From the NCBI GenBank assembly GCA_013824685.1, contig PNOG01000020.1, positions 109,422 to 173,421 on the forward strand: a stretch of DNA of 64,000 nucleotides, in the 5' to 3' direction. The notes under the pieces are model-generated. The model made no database searches. It had not been told where the DNA came from and saw only the letters and a program-made list of their open reading frames with translations. The stretch comes from Coprothermobacter sp. GTDB lineage: Bacteria; Caldisericota; Caldisericia; Cryosericales; Cryosericaceae. Of the stretch, positions 1-7,575 are shown one piece after another; position 1 is the stretch's first letter, and each line of letters begins with the position of its first letter. The translations under genes were made by a program, and so were the position numbers.

Positions 1-2221
1 CGGGAAGGATCAGTTTCCTGATCCCCGCGCGGTATGCACCGAGCACCTTTGCCTTGATGCCGCCAACCGGCAGTACCTGTCCACGAAGTGTAATCTCACC
101 AGTCATCGCTATGTCTGAACGCACTTTTCGGCCCGTGAGAGCCGAAACCATGGCTGTTGCCATGGTGACGCCGGCAGATGGCCCTTCCTTCGGCACCGCG
201 CCTTCGGGAACATGCACGTGCAGATCCGTCTTCTCAATGAAATGGGGGTCCAGCCCAATGTCGACAGCATGCGTACGGATATAGCTGAGCGCAGCCTGGG
301 CTGATTCCTTCATGACGTCGCCGAGTTGGCCCGTGAGTTGAAGATTACCTTTGCCGTCCATGCGCGTGGATTCGACATACACAGTGTCACCACCATACTG
401 AGTCACGACAAGACCGCACGCGACTCCTACGCGCGCTTCCTTGATAAGACTCGTGTACGAATATGGGGCCAGGTCCAGGTAGACGGCAAGGTTATCCGCG
501 TGAACGGTGACGCCCGCGAACAATTTCTTCTCCTCCACTTTCGCTCTCGCTACCTTGCGGCATATCCTGACAAGCGAGCGCTCGAGTCCCCGTACTCCGG
601 CTTCCCGCGTGTACTGCTGGATAATCGCCAACACGGCATGGTCATCGACGGCAAGGTCTTCCTGCTTCAGCCCATGCTGCTGCATGGCCTTGGGAAGAAG
701 GAAATGCCGGGCTATCTGCTGTTTCTCCTCGTCTGTATATCCGGGAAGGGAAATGACCTCCATGCGGTCGAGGAGAGCAGATGGAATCGTCTCCGACACA
801 TTCGCCGTCGTCAGGAACAGGACCTCAGAAAGATCAAACGGGATCTCGATATAATGGTCGCTGAATTGCGTATTCTGTTCTGGATCGAGCGCCTCAAGCA
901 GAGCAGCTGTCGGGTCGCCCCGGAAGTCCGCCCCTACCTTGTCGATCTCATCCAGAAGGAAGACTGGATTCTTGGTGCCCGCCTGCTTGATCCCCTGAAT
1001 GATGCGCCCTGGCATGGCTCCAACGTACGTCCTGCGATGTCCGCGCACTTCCGCCTCGTCGCGGATGCCACCGAGGGAGACGTGGACGAATTTCCTGTCG
1101 AGCGTCTCTGCAATGGACTTTCCCAGCGATGTCTTGCCAACGCCGGGCGGACCGACAAAGCAGAGGATCGGACCCTTGGCCTTGTCCGAAAGCTTGCGCA
1201 CTGCAAGATACTCGAGTATCCGGTCCTTGATCTCTTCGAGCCCATAGTGGTCCTTGTCCAGGACCTTGCGTGCACGCTTCAGGTCGATCTTGTCGGCAGT
1301 CCTGATGTCCCATGGAAGGCCGACAAGCCAGTCAAGATATGTTCTGATGACGGAGCTTTCCGGACTCATGGCCGGCGTTTTCGCAAGTCTGGCCAACTCT
1401 TCATCGATCTTGTCGCGGGCGTACGCTGGCATATGGACCTTCTCGAGCTTCTGTCGATACTCACCGACCTCGCCAGCCTCCTCACCCTCTTCGCCGAGTT
1501 CTTTCTCGATTACTCTGACCTGCTCGCGGAGGTAGTACTCACGCTGGGACTGGTCGACCTTGGCTTTCACGTCGCTTTCGATTTTCCGCGCAAGCTCCAG
1601 CACATAGATCTCCTTGGCGAGAAGTTCAGCGATGCGGTGAAGCCGTTCCTCTGCATCCAGTACAGCAAGCAGCGCCTGCCGGTCTTCGGTCCCGAGCAGA
1701 AGGCTGCTCGCAATAAGGTCCGCGAACCTGTCCGGCTCCGTGACGCCCGAGACATTGTTCACTGTCTCCGAAGGCAATTTCCTGGACAACTCGACATACT
1801 GGGAGAACTGGTCGAGAACAACGCGCATGAGAGCCTGGCGCTCCGTCGACACCTTGTCGTCTACCGGCAATGGTTCGACGCTGGCCACAAGCATCTCGTC
1901 GTCGTCCAGGCGCACGTTTGTGATGCGGACTCTGCGGACGCCCTCTACGAGGACTCGATCGCTCCCATCGGGCAGCTTGAGCAGCTGCAGTATCTCGGCA
2001 CCGACGCCGATGTCATAGAGATCGGCAAGCCCGGGGTCTTCGTTCGACTCGTCCTTCTGGCATACAAGCACAATCTTGCGGTTGGCCGCCAACGCAGATT
2101 CGATGCTCTTCAACGATTTTGGCCTGCCTACAAAGAGGGGAAGGACATGATATGGAAAGACCACCACGTTCCGCAGCGGAATCAGTGGTGCTTCAGTCAG
2201 TTGCCAGTCACGTTCACTCAT
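1..2221 (-). CDS. lon: ATP-dependent protease Lon (3' end outside window)
   Basis: Cytoplasmic AAA+ serine protease that degrades misfolded and regulatory proteins. The ATG at 2221 gives an N-terminal substrate-binding domain starting [20 protein letters not shown]. The Walker A motif [13 protein letters not shown] has its lysine at residue 363. The protease domain has the catalytic serine in GPSAG (residue 682) and the catalytic lysine in VGGIKAK. The 740 visible codons match the usual ~780-800 residues, so only some 40-60 C-terminal residues are missing. It lies 18 bases downstream of clpX on the same strand, grouping two ATP-dependent proteases with trigger factor. The long open frame on the opposite strand is a shadow. 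Confidence 0.97.
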   Translation of the reverse strand, partial: MSERDWQLTEAPLIPLRNVVVFPYHVLPLFVGRPKSLKSIESALAANRKIVLVCQKDESNEDPGLADLYDIGVGAEILQLLKLPDGSDRVLVEGVRRVRITNVRLDDDEMLVASVEPLPVDDKVSTERQALMRVVLDQFSQYVELSRKLPSETVNNVSGVTEPDRFADLIASSLLLGTEDRQALLAVLDAEERLHRIAELLAKEIYVLELARKIESDVKAKVDQSQREYYLREQVRVIEKELGEEGEEAGEVGEYRQKLEKVHMPAYARDKIDEELARLAKTPAMSPESSVIRTYLDWLVGLPWDIRTADKIDLKRARKVLDKDHYGLEEIKDRILEYLAVRKLSDKAKGPILCFVGPPGVGKTSLGKSIAETLDRKFVHVSLGGIRDEAEVRGHRRTYVGAMPGRIIQGIKQAGTKNPVFLLDEIDKVGADFRGDPTAALLEALDPEQNTQFSDHYIEIPFDLSEVLFLTTANVSETIPSALLDRMEVISLPGYTDEEKQQIARHFLLPKAMQQHGLKQEDLAVDDHAVLAIIQQYTREAGVRGLERSLVRICRKVARAKVEEKKLFAGVTVHADNLAVYLDLAPYSYTSLIKEARVGVACGLVVTQYGGDTVYVESTRMDGKGNLQLTGQLGDVMKESAQAALSYIRTHAVDIGLDPHFIEKTDLHVHVPEGAVPKEGPSAGVTMATAMVSALTGRKVRSDIAMTGEITLRGQVLPVGGIKAKVLGAYRAGIRKLILP

Positions 2222-2239
2222 TGATGGTGTTCTCTCCTA

Positions 2240-3478
2240 TCAAGCAGATTCCGGCAAGGGAATGCGCTCGGTCGTCCCGTCGGTTCTCGTCGCAACGACC
2301 TCATGGCGATCGGAGAAAAACTCGTCTCCCACGGCTACCTCCGTGACTCCCTTGAAGGAAGGCAGTTCGAACATCAGATCCACCATGGGCTGGTCGACTA
2401 CGGACTTCAAACCACGGGCTCCCATGCCCATGTCTTTCGCTTTCTCGGCGATGCGTTCCAGTGCAGATTCGGTGAATGCCAGGTCGACTCCGTCCATGGC
2501 AAAAAGCTCCTGATACTGCTGGACGATCGAATTCTTCGGCTCGACCAGAATCCGCTTCAGGTCACCCACTGAGAGTTCTTCCAGCTCAAGTCTCAGGGGA
2601 AATCTGCCAACGAGCTCAGGCAACATGCCGAACTTGACAAAGTCGGAGCTGAGTAGCGTCCTGCCTTTGCGATCGGCTGGCTCGTGAACGAACCCAACCT
2701 CCCTCGGGTTTGCCCGGAGTCTCCTGATACTGTCTAGTCCGTCAAATGTCCCGCCGGCAATGAAGAGAACGTCTTGGGTGTTGAACTTGATGCTCTCCTG
2801 AAGAGGATGCTTGCGTCCACCTTGAGGGGGAACACTGGCAATCGTCCCTTCCACGATCTTGAGAAGCGCCTGCTGGACTCCTTCACCACTGACATCACGC
2901 GTGATCGAGGGGTTCTCTGACTTCCGCCCGATCTTGTCGATCTCGTCGATATAGACGATGCCGCACTCAGCCCGGGCAACGTCGAAATTCGTAGCCTGCA
3001 GGAGTCCAAGGAGGATGTTCTCCACATCCTCGCCAACGTAGCCCGCCTCAGTGAGTGTCGTTGCATCGGCGATCGTGAACGGAACATCAAGAATGCGGGC
3101 AAGAGTCCTGGCCAGATAGGTCTTCCCAACCCCCGTGGGGCCTGCGAGCAGGATGTTGGACTTCTCGATCTCTACCTTGGCGTCCTTCTTGGCTCTCAGG
3201 CGTTTGTAGTGATTGTACGCGCCGACGGCAAGTGCCTTCTTGACCTCATTCTGCCCAATGACGTACTCGTTCAGGCGCGCATAGATTTCCTTGGGGCGCA
3301 GCGACTTGAACTCGATGGCATGACTTTCATGCCTGGACTGCTGCATGAGTTGGTTGCCCCGCTCGATGCAATCGTCGCAGATATACGATCCGTCGAGTCC
3401 CTTGATGAGCAGACCGACTTCACTCGACTTCTTGCCGCAGAACGAGCAGGACGGCTCCTCGCTATTGTGGCTCGGCAT
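2240..3478 (-). CDS. clpX: ClpX, ATPase subunit of ClpXP protease
   Basis: AAA+ unfoldase that feeds substrates to ClpP. I chose the ATG at 3478 (412 residues) because the family N terminus, with a Cys4 zinc module at Cys11, Cys14, Cys34 and Cys37, begins right after it. The frame stays open upstream but that part overlaps clpP and looks non-native. Walker A GPTGVGKT and Walker [11 protein letters not shown] are intact, as is the region [15 protein letters not shown] near the sensor-2 domain. It overlaps the 3' end of clpP by 17 bases, so the two are probably translationally coupled. Confidence 0.97.
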   Translation of the reverse strand: MPSHNSEEPSCSFCGKKSSEVGLLIKGLDGSYICDDCIERGNQLMQQSRHESHAIEFKSLRPKEIYARLNEYVIGQNEVKKALAVGAYNHYKRLRAKKDAKVEIEKSNILLAGPTGVGKTYLARTLARILDVPFTIADATTLTEAGYVGEDVENILLGLLQATNFDVARAECGIVYIDEIDKIGRKSENPSITRDVSGEGVQQALLKIVEGTIASVPPQGGRKHPLQESIKFNTQDVLFIAGGTFDGLDSIRRLRANPREVGFVHEPADRKGRTLLSSDFVKFGMLPELVGRFPLRLELEELSVGDLKRILVEPKNSIVQQYQELFAMDGVDLAFTESALERIAEKAKDMGMGARGLKSVVDQPMVDLMFELPSFKGVTEVAVGDEFFSDRHEVVATRTDGTTERIPLPESA

Positions 3479-4091
3479 TCTTCCCCAACGGGCCGGCTTC
3501 CCCTGCAACGCCAATCTTAGAGATGACCTGGTCTACGATGCCATACTCCACCGCCTCTTGGGCAGACATGAAGAAATCTCGCTCTGTGTCTCTTCGCACA
3601 ATGTCGAGAGGTTTTCCCGTATGTGAGGCAAGAATGTTGCTCACGGACTCCTTGATCCGCAGAATCTCCTTGGCCTGGATCTCAATGTCCGTCGCCTGCC
3701 CCTGTGCTCCGCCCCAGGGCTGGTGGATCATGATACGCGAATTCGGCAGCGCAAATCTCTTTCCCTTGCGTCCGGCAGCAAGAAGAATGGCTGCGAGGCT
3801 CGCTGCTTGTCCCAGACAGATGGTGGAAACGGGAGCGGTGATGTACTGCATGGTATCGTAGATCGCCATGCCGGGAGTGACTTCGCCGCCAACGCTGTTG
3901 ATATAGAGATAGATGTCTTTGGTGGCGTTCTCGGCAGTCAGATAGAGCATTTCGGCGACGATCAGGTTCGAGACCTGGGTATCGATCTCTCCGCCGAGGA
4001 ACACGATGCGATCCTTCAGCAGCCGGGAGTAGATATCATAGCCACGCTCTCCATGAACCGTCTGTTCGACTACGTACGGAATGACGCTCAT
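3462..4091 (-). CDS. clpP: ClpP, proteolytic subunit of Clp protease
   Basis: Serine peptidase forming the tetradecameric barrel of ClpXP. The 209 residues are close to the family norm of ~200. The triad is visible: Ser98 in GQAAS, His123 in MIHQP and Asp172 in RRDTERD. The '[10 protein letters not shown]' loop is present, with V where P is usual. The C-terminal ~18 residues are a Gly/Ala-rich extension overlapping the start of clpX. The start overlaps the tig stop as ATGA, so translation is probably coupled in a tig-clpP-clpX-lon operon. Confidence 0.97.
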   Translation of the reverse strand: MSVIPYVVEQTVHGERGYDIYSRLLKDRIVFLGGEIDTQVSNLIVAEMLYLTAENATKDIYLYINSVGGEVTPGMAIYDTMQYITAPVSTICLGQAASLAAILLAAGRKGKRFALPNSRIMIHQPWGGAQGQATDIEIQAKEILRIKESVSNILASHTGKPLDIVRRDTERDFFMSAQEAVEYGIVDQVISKIGVAGEAGPLGKNAEPQ

Positions 4092-5356
4092 TGGACCTCC
4101 TGCTTCGCCTCTGAGGGCTCCTTCAACTGAACTGCGCCAGCAATAAGGCTGCGCGTCTTCTCCCAGACGATCACGTTCCGGATCGTCTTGCGTCCAGTCT
4201 CCGTCGCCCCGTCGATACCTGCCTTGCCCAATTCTTCCTTATGCGACTCCACATACACCTCGATGTCTGCGTCCCCGGCCACGATACTGCACGCTCTCTC
4301 AGTTGCCTCCATCAAGAGGTCGCGCTGGAGCAGCTTGACGGCATCCGCTTCAACGTCCTTGGTCAATTGATCGGCGCTGATATTATTGTACTTCAGGTAC
4401 TCGTTGAGGGAAAGCCCATTGCGGGCAAGACTCTCCTTGATTTCGCCGAGCCGTTCCTGAGTCGCGTCACGCCGAATATACCCGGGGAAATCAATGCCCA
4501 GCTTCTCTGCTGCAGTCTCAATAGCACGGCCGACGATCGTGTCCTTCCTGGCCTCGTCCGCCTTGTGCTGTTCATCTTCTTCCAGGGTCTTCCGAAGCTC
4601 CACGAGGGAACCGAACGCACCGACAGTCCGGGCAAACTCGTCGTTGACTTCGGGAATGTGTTTCTCCGCGACGCCGTCGAGCGTGATGTCTCCCTCGAGG
4701 GCGCTCTCCAGCAGCTGCACACTGAAATGCTTCGATTCTCCGACATTCATTCCAGTGAGGAATGGCTCGTAGGCCTTGCCCACCTCGCCCTCGCCAACCG
4801 TGAACTCTGTGTGGTACGGATTCTGGGATTTCTCGGTCGCGACAGTGACAGTGACGGAATCGCCGTGGGCAGCAGGGCCATCCTTCGGAGACGTCTCGGT
4901 CACAGCATCGACAAGAGCCCTGATCCGGCGTTCGACGGCTTTGGATGTGTCAGTCGAGACGCCTTCAACCTCCACGCCGCTCCACAGGTCATGATCTGCC
5001 TTGGGCATCTCGAAGACGCGTACGTCGACCTTGAGCCCCTTGGCGGCATCATCTTCCAGTACTGAATCGACGAGTTCGGGCTCAAAAATGAGGGCGTCGG
5101 TCTCCTTGTGTTCCTTGAGGAACGTGACATAGGTTTGAGAGGCTGCTTTCTGAAGGACGTCGTCCTTCAACTCCTCATCACTCACATATTTGGCGACAAT
5201 GGAAAGGGGAGCCTTGCCCGGACGGAACCCGGGTATGCGAAGTTTGCCGGCCATCGCCTGCATCGCCTCGCGGTGCATTGCTGAGACTTCGTCGGCACTG
5301 AATGTTGCAGAGAGTACGGTCGAATTGCCGATCTTGTTGGTGGTGGTGTATTCCAC
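4088..5356 (-). CDS. tig: Trigger factor, ribosome-associated chaperone
   Basis: Peptidyl-prolyl isomerase/chaperone that docks at the ribosome exit tunnel through ribosomal protein L23. The ribosome-binding signature GFRPGKAP is at residues ~44-51, and the total of 422 residues is typical. The start is GTG at 5356, with a GGAGG motif five bases before it. This Shine-Dalgarno sequence lies directly after the CCA end of tRNA-Leu, so the mRNA 5' end is probably made by tRNA 3' processing. The stop overlaps the clpP start by four bases. Confidence 0.95.
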   Translation of the reverse strand: MEYTTTNKIGNSTVLSATFSADEVSAMHREAMQAMAGKLRIPGFRPGKAPLSIVAKYVSDEELKDDVLQKAASQTYVTFLKEHKETDALIFEPELVDSVLEDDAAKGLKVDVRVFEMPKADHDLWSGVEVEGVSTDTSKAVERRIRALVDAVTETSPKDGPAAHGDSVTVTVATEKSQNPYHTEFTVGEGEVGKAYEPFLTGMNVGESKHFSVQLLESALEGDITLDGVAEKHIPEVNDEFARTVGAFGSLVELRKTLEEDEQHKADEARKDTIVGRAIETAAEKLGIDFPGYIRRDATQERLGEIKESLARNGLSLNEYLKYNNISADQLTKDVEADAVKLLQRDLLMEATERACSIVAGDADIEVYVESHKEELGKAGIDGATETGRKTIRNVIVWEKTRSLIAGAVQLKEPSEAKQEVQ

Positions 5357-5370
5357 GGTCTCCTCCAGGT

Positions 5371-5455
5371 TGGTGCGAAGGGCGGGAGTCGAACCCGCAT
5401 GGAATTACCCACTGGATCCTAGGTCCAGCGCGTCTGCCAGTTCCGCCACCCTCGC
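5371..5455 (-). tRNA. tRNA-Leu (UAG)
   Basis: An 85-base class II tRNA with a long variable arm. The acceptor stem GCGAGGG pairs with CCTTCGC (one G-U). The anticodon stem CTGGA/TCCAG holds loop CCTAGGA, giving UAG. The 3' CCA is encoded. It ends 14 bases before the tig start codon. Confidence 0.95.
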
Positions 5456-5501
5456 TGAATACTTACTGACATCGCAGGGAACTGAATCTTTGGGCAAGTG
5501 G

Positions 5502-5577
5502 TGGTGGGTCGTACAGGACTTGAACCTGTAACCGCCTGATTAAGAGTCAGATGCTCTACCAATTGAGCTAACGACCC
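5502..5577 (-). tRNA. tRNA-Lys (CUU)
   Basis: A 76-base cloverleaf. The acceptor is GGGTCGT/ACGACCC, the anticodon loop is CTCTTAA (anticodon CUU), and the 3' CCA is encoded. It is the first gene after a strong promoter at 5595-5622 and is probably cotranscribed with tRNA-Leu and tig. Confidence 0.94.
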
Positions 5578-5594
5578 ACAACTTGAACGCAACG

Positions 5595-5622
5595 ATTATA
5601 GGACTTTTCATGAGGGTGTCAA
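5595..5622 (-). promoter_or_regulatory. Sigma-70 promoter for tRNA-Lys/tRNA-Leu/tig
   Basis: On the minus strand, TTGACA (5617-5622), a 16-base spacer and TATAAT (5595-5600) match consensus perfectly. The predicted start near 5588 is about eleven bases before the tRNA-Lys 5' end. No other promoter is visible before tig, so this one likely drives tig-clpP-clpX-lon as well. Confidence 0.85.
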
Positions 5623-5686
5623 GCGATCCCGCGGCTACAACTGCATCATATGCCGCGCCGTCGGTTCTCGTAGCTCGAAACACAAT

Positions 5687-5763
5687 TGGCGCGCCCAGCA
5701 GGAGTCGAACCCGCAACCTGCGGATCCGAAGTCCGCAGCTCTATCCAGTTGAGCTATGGGCGC
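5687..5763 (-). tRNA. tRNA-Arg (UCG)
   Basis: A 77-base cloverleaf. The acceptor is GCGCCCA/TGGGCGC, the anticodon stem GCGGA/TCCGC holds loop CTTCGGA (anticodon UCG), and the CCA is encoded. Confidence 0.94.
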
Positions 5764-5777
5764 TAGCCTCACGATCC

Positions 5778-5854
5778 TGGTGCGCTTAGCAGGACTCGAA
5801 CCTGCGACCTACGGATTAGGAATCCATCGCTCTATCCGCCTGAGCTATAAGCGC
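5778..5854 (-). tRNA. tRNA-Arg (CCU)
   Basis: A 77-base cloverleaf. The acceptor is GCGCTTA/TAAGCGC and the anticodon loop TTCCTAA gives CCU. The anticodon stem ATGGA/TCCGT contains one G-U pair. The CCA is encoded. Confidence 0.93.
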
Positions 5855-5897
5855 AGTATTGCAAAGCGCATGATATCAAGGGTCGTGCTCACAAAAA

Positions 5898-5975
5898 TGG
5901 GGTGGGTAAGGAGACTCGAACTCCCAACATCTGGATCCACAGTCCAGTACTCTAACCAATTGAGCTATACCCACC
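5898..5975 (-). tRNA. tRNA-His (GUG)
   Basis: The acceptor is GTGGGTA/TACCCAC and the anticodon loop CTGTGGA gives GUG. The identity element G-1 is encoded (position 5975) opposite C73, as expected for tRNA-His. The CCA is encoded. Confidence 0.95.
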
Positions 5976-5984
5976 ATATCGGAC

Positions 5985-6061
5985 TGGCGAGCCCAGCAGG
6001 ATTTGAACCTGCGACCGACGGATTAGAAATCCGTTGCTCTATCCAGCTGAGCTATGGGCCC
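5985..6061 (-). tRNA. tRNA-Arg (UCU)
   Basis: A 77-base cloverleaf. The acceptor is GGGCCCA/TGGGCTC with one G-U pair, the anticodon stem ACGGA/TCCGT holds loop TTTCTAA (anticodon UCU), and the CCA is encoded. It is the third arginine tRNA in this cluster. Confidence 0.94.
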
Positions 6062-6062
6062 A

Positions 6063-6139
6063 TGGTCGGGGCGAGTGGATTTGAACCACCGATCTCATGG
6101 TCCCAAACCATGCGCGTTACCAAGCTACGCCACACCCCG
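6063..6139 (-). tRNA. tRNA-Pro (UGG)
   Basis: A 77-base cloverleaf. The acceptor is CGGGGTG/CGCCCCG, the anticodon stem CATGG/CCATG holds loop TTTGGGA (anticodon UGG), and the CCA is encoded. It is the first gene of the cluster in transcription order. Confidence 0.94.
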
Positions 6140-6148
6140 AATAGAAAG

Positions 6149-6176
6149 AGAATACACGCAATCAGCCAAAAATCAA
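6149..6176 (-). promoter_or_regulatory. Probable promoter for the tRNA-Pro end of the cluster
   Basis: TTGATT (6171-6176), a 16-base spacer and TATTCT (6149-6154) on the minus strand. Each box matches 4 of 6 consensus bases. The predicted start is about three bases before tRNA-Pro. The -35 box overlaps the rdgB stop codon. Confidence 0.5.
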
Positions 6177-6781
6177 GGTCTCAGCGGCAGGGCCTCTTGA
6201 AGAGAACACCACAGAGCCCTGGCGGCCTGTGCACGGTGGCTGATACGGTCTTTGAGACCGGCATCCATCTCGCCAAAGGTGAGCGAGTACCCGTCCGGGG
6301 TGAACAGTGGATCATATCCAAAACCCTGAGACCCACGCGATTCCGCAGTCACGGTCCCGGCGACAGCGCCGGAGCAGACAAGACACCGGCATGACCGAGG
6401 AAGAAACGCGACGATCCAGCACACGAACCGTGCAGGCGTTGACAATACGTGGTGCTCTGTGAGAAACGCTCCGAGCGCAGCCCTTTCCGAGAGATTCGCA
6501 TACCGAAAGCGCGCAGAATGGGCTCCAGGCATATTGTCAAACAGGGGTAGCTCAAGGCCGGAGTCGTCCCCGAGGACAACACAGTCATCGAGTCCCGAGG
6601 TCAGGACACTCAGGAGGCCCGACCGAGCTTTCCTGTACGCGTTCTGGTAGTAGGTGACGCCACACTCGACGACGCTCTCCACGTCCAGTTCTTCCAAGGG
6701 AAGCCGGCAGTCCAGACCTCTGAGAATACTGCCATATTCCTCCAGTTTGTGGGCGTTGCCGGTGACAAGTCGCAGCCTCAA
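6173..6781 (-). CDS. rdgB: XTP/dITP diphosphatase (Ham1/RdgB family)
   Basis: House-cleaning nucleotidase that removes XTP, ITP and dITP before they enter nucleic acids. The 202 residues carry the family signatures: VTGNAHKLEE at the N terminus, GDDSGLELP, the short ARF(R)YA segment and SQGFGYDPLF. The start is TTG at 6781, overlapping the murI stop as TTGA, which supports translational coupling. The murI-rdgB pairing is common in bacteria. The central segment (residues ~115-140) is Cys-rich and less conserved than usual but continuous. Confidence 0.93.
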   Translation of the reverse strand: MRLRLVTGNAHKLEEYGSILRGLDCRLPLEELDVESVVECGVTYYQNAYRKARSGLLSVLTSGLDDCVVLGDDSGLELPLFDNMPGAHSARFRYANLSERAALGAFLTEHHVLSTPARFVCWIVAFLPRSCRCLVCSGAVAGTVTAESRGSQGFGYDPLFTPDGYSLTFGEMDAGLKDRISHRAQAARALWCSLQEALPLRP

Positions 6782-7566
6782 ACGTCTGCAACCTCGACTG
6801 CGCTGACATAGTCACCAAGGAAGAGACGGGCCTTTTCGAGAAAGTCGCCAGGGTCGCCTGTCGTGAAGAACCTGTCCTGCTGTCCTGCCCCAGTGGTCAA
6901 CCGACACTTCTCGAGCACCAGCCCTACCTCGTATGCAAGTTCCTTGCTTGGGTCGACAATCTTAACGCCCGGCCCAAGGATGCCTTCCATGAGGCTGTTG
7001 AGGAAGGGGAAGTGGGTGCAACCCAGAACAAGGGTATCTGCTCCGAACTCCCGCACCGGCTTCAGAACGTCCGCGGCATAGTCAGCCACATCCTGACCCT
7101 CGATGCTCCCAGCTTCCACAAGATTCACGAGCTCCTGCGACTGGAGTTCTATCATTTCTACCGTCGGATCCAGCAGGCCCATTGCCCTGAGATAGCCGTG
7201 GCTCCGTGCTGTCCCGGGGGTCGAAAGCACCGCGACTCTGCTGTTGCGGGTCGCCAGCTGTGCACTCTTGACGCCAGCAGAAATCATCCCCAGGACGGGG
7301 ACGCTCACACGTTGCTGGATATCCGGAAAAACGGCGCTGGACGCCGTGTTGCAGGCCACAACGACCATTCGGGCTCCGTGAGCCTCGAGGAACTCGACGA
7401 GGGCCGTGGCCCTGCTGATCACCTGCTCCCTTGGCTTCGTTCCATACGGAAAAAAGCGGGAGTCGGCAATGTACATGATAGCCTCTCGTGGCAATCGGTT
7501 CTTCAGCTCCCGAACGACCGCCAGTCCTCCGACTCCTGAGTCGAACACGCCTACGTAGGATTCCAC
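6778..7566 (-). CDS. murI: Glutamate racemase
   Basis: Cofactor-independent racemase making D-glutamate for peptidoglycan. Of its 262 residues, the two catalytic cysteines are Cys72 (ACNTAS) and Cys183 (GCTHFP). The N-terminal GVFDSGVGGLAV motif is intact. The start is GTG at 7566, nine bases after the amidase stop codon. Its position between a cell-wall amidase and rdgB fits a cell-wall/nucleotide housekeeping operon. Confidence 0.96.
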   Translation of the reverse strand: MESYVGVFDSGVGGLAVVRELKNRLPREAIMYIADSRFFPYGTKPREQVISRATALVEFLEAHGARMVVVACNTASSAVFPDIQQRVSVPVLGMISAGVKSAQLATRNSRVAVLSTPGTARSHGYLRAMGLLDPTVEMIELQSQELVNLVEAGSIEGQDVADYAADVLKPVREFGADTLVLGCTHFPFLNSLMEGILGPGVKIVDPSKELAYEVGLVLEKCRLTTGAGQQDRFFTTGDPGDFLEKARLFLGDYVSAVEVADV

Positions 7567-7575
7567 TCGACCTCT

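Noticed and set aside
326..2224. 632-codon open frame on the plus strand
   Set aside because: It lies exactly antisense to lon, whose motifs are intact. It has no family motifs and arises from codon bias of the real gene.
5756..6394. Open frame with GFEPATDGLEIRCSIQLSY-like text
   Set aside because: It is the translated antisense strand of the tRNA cluster, a well-known false gene.
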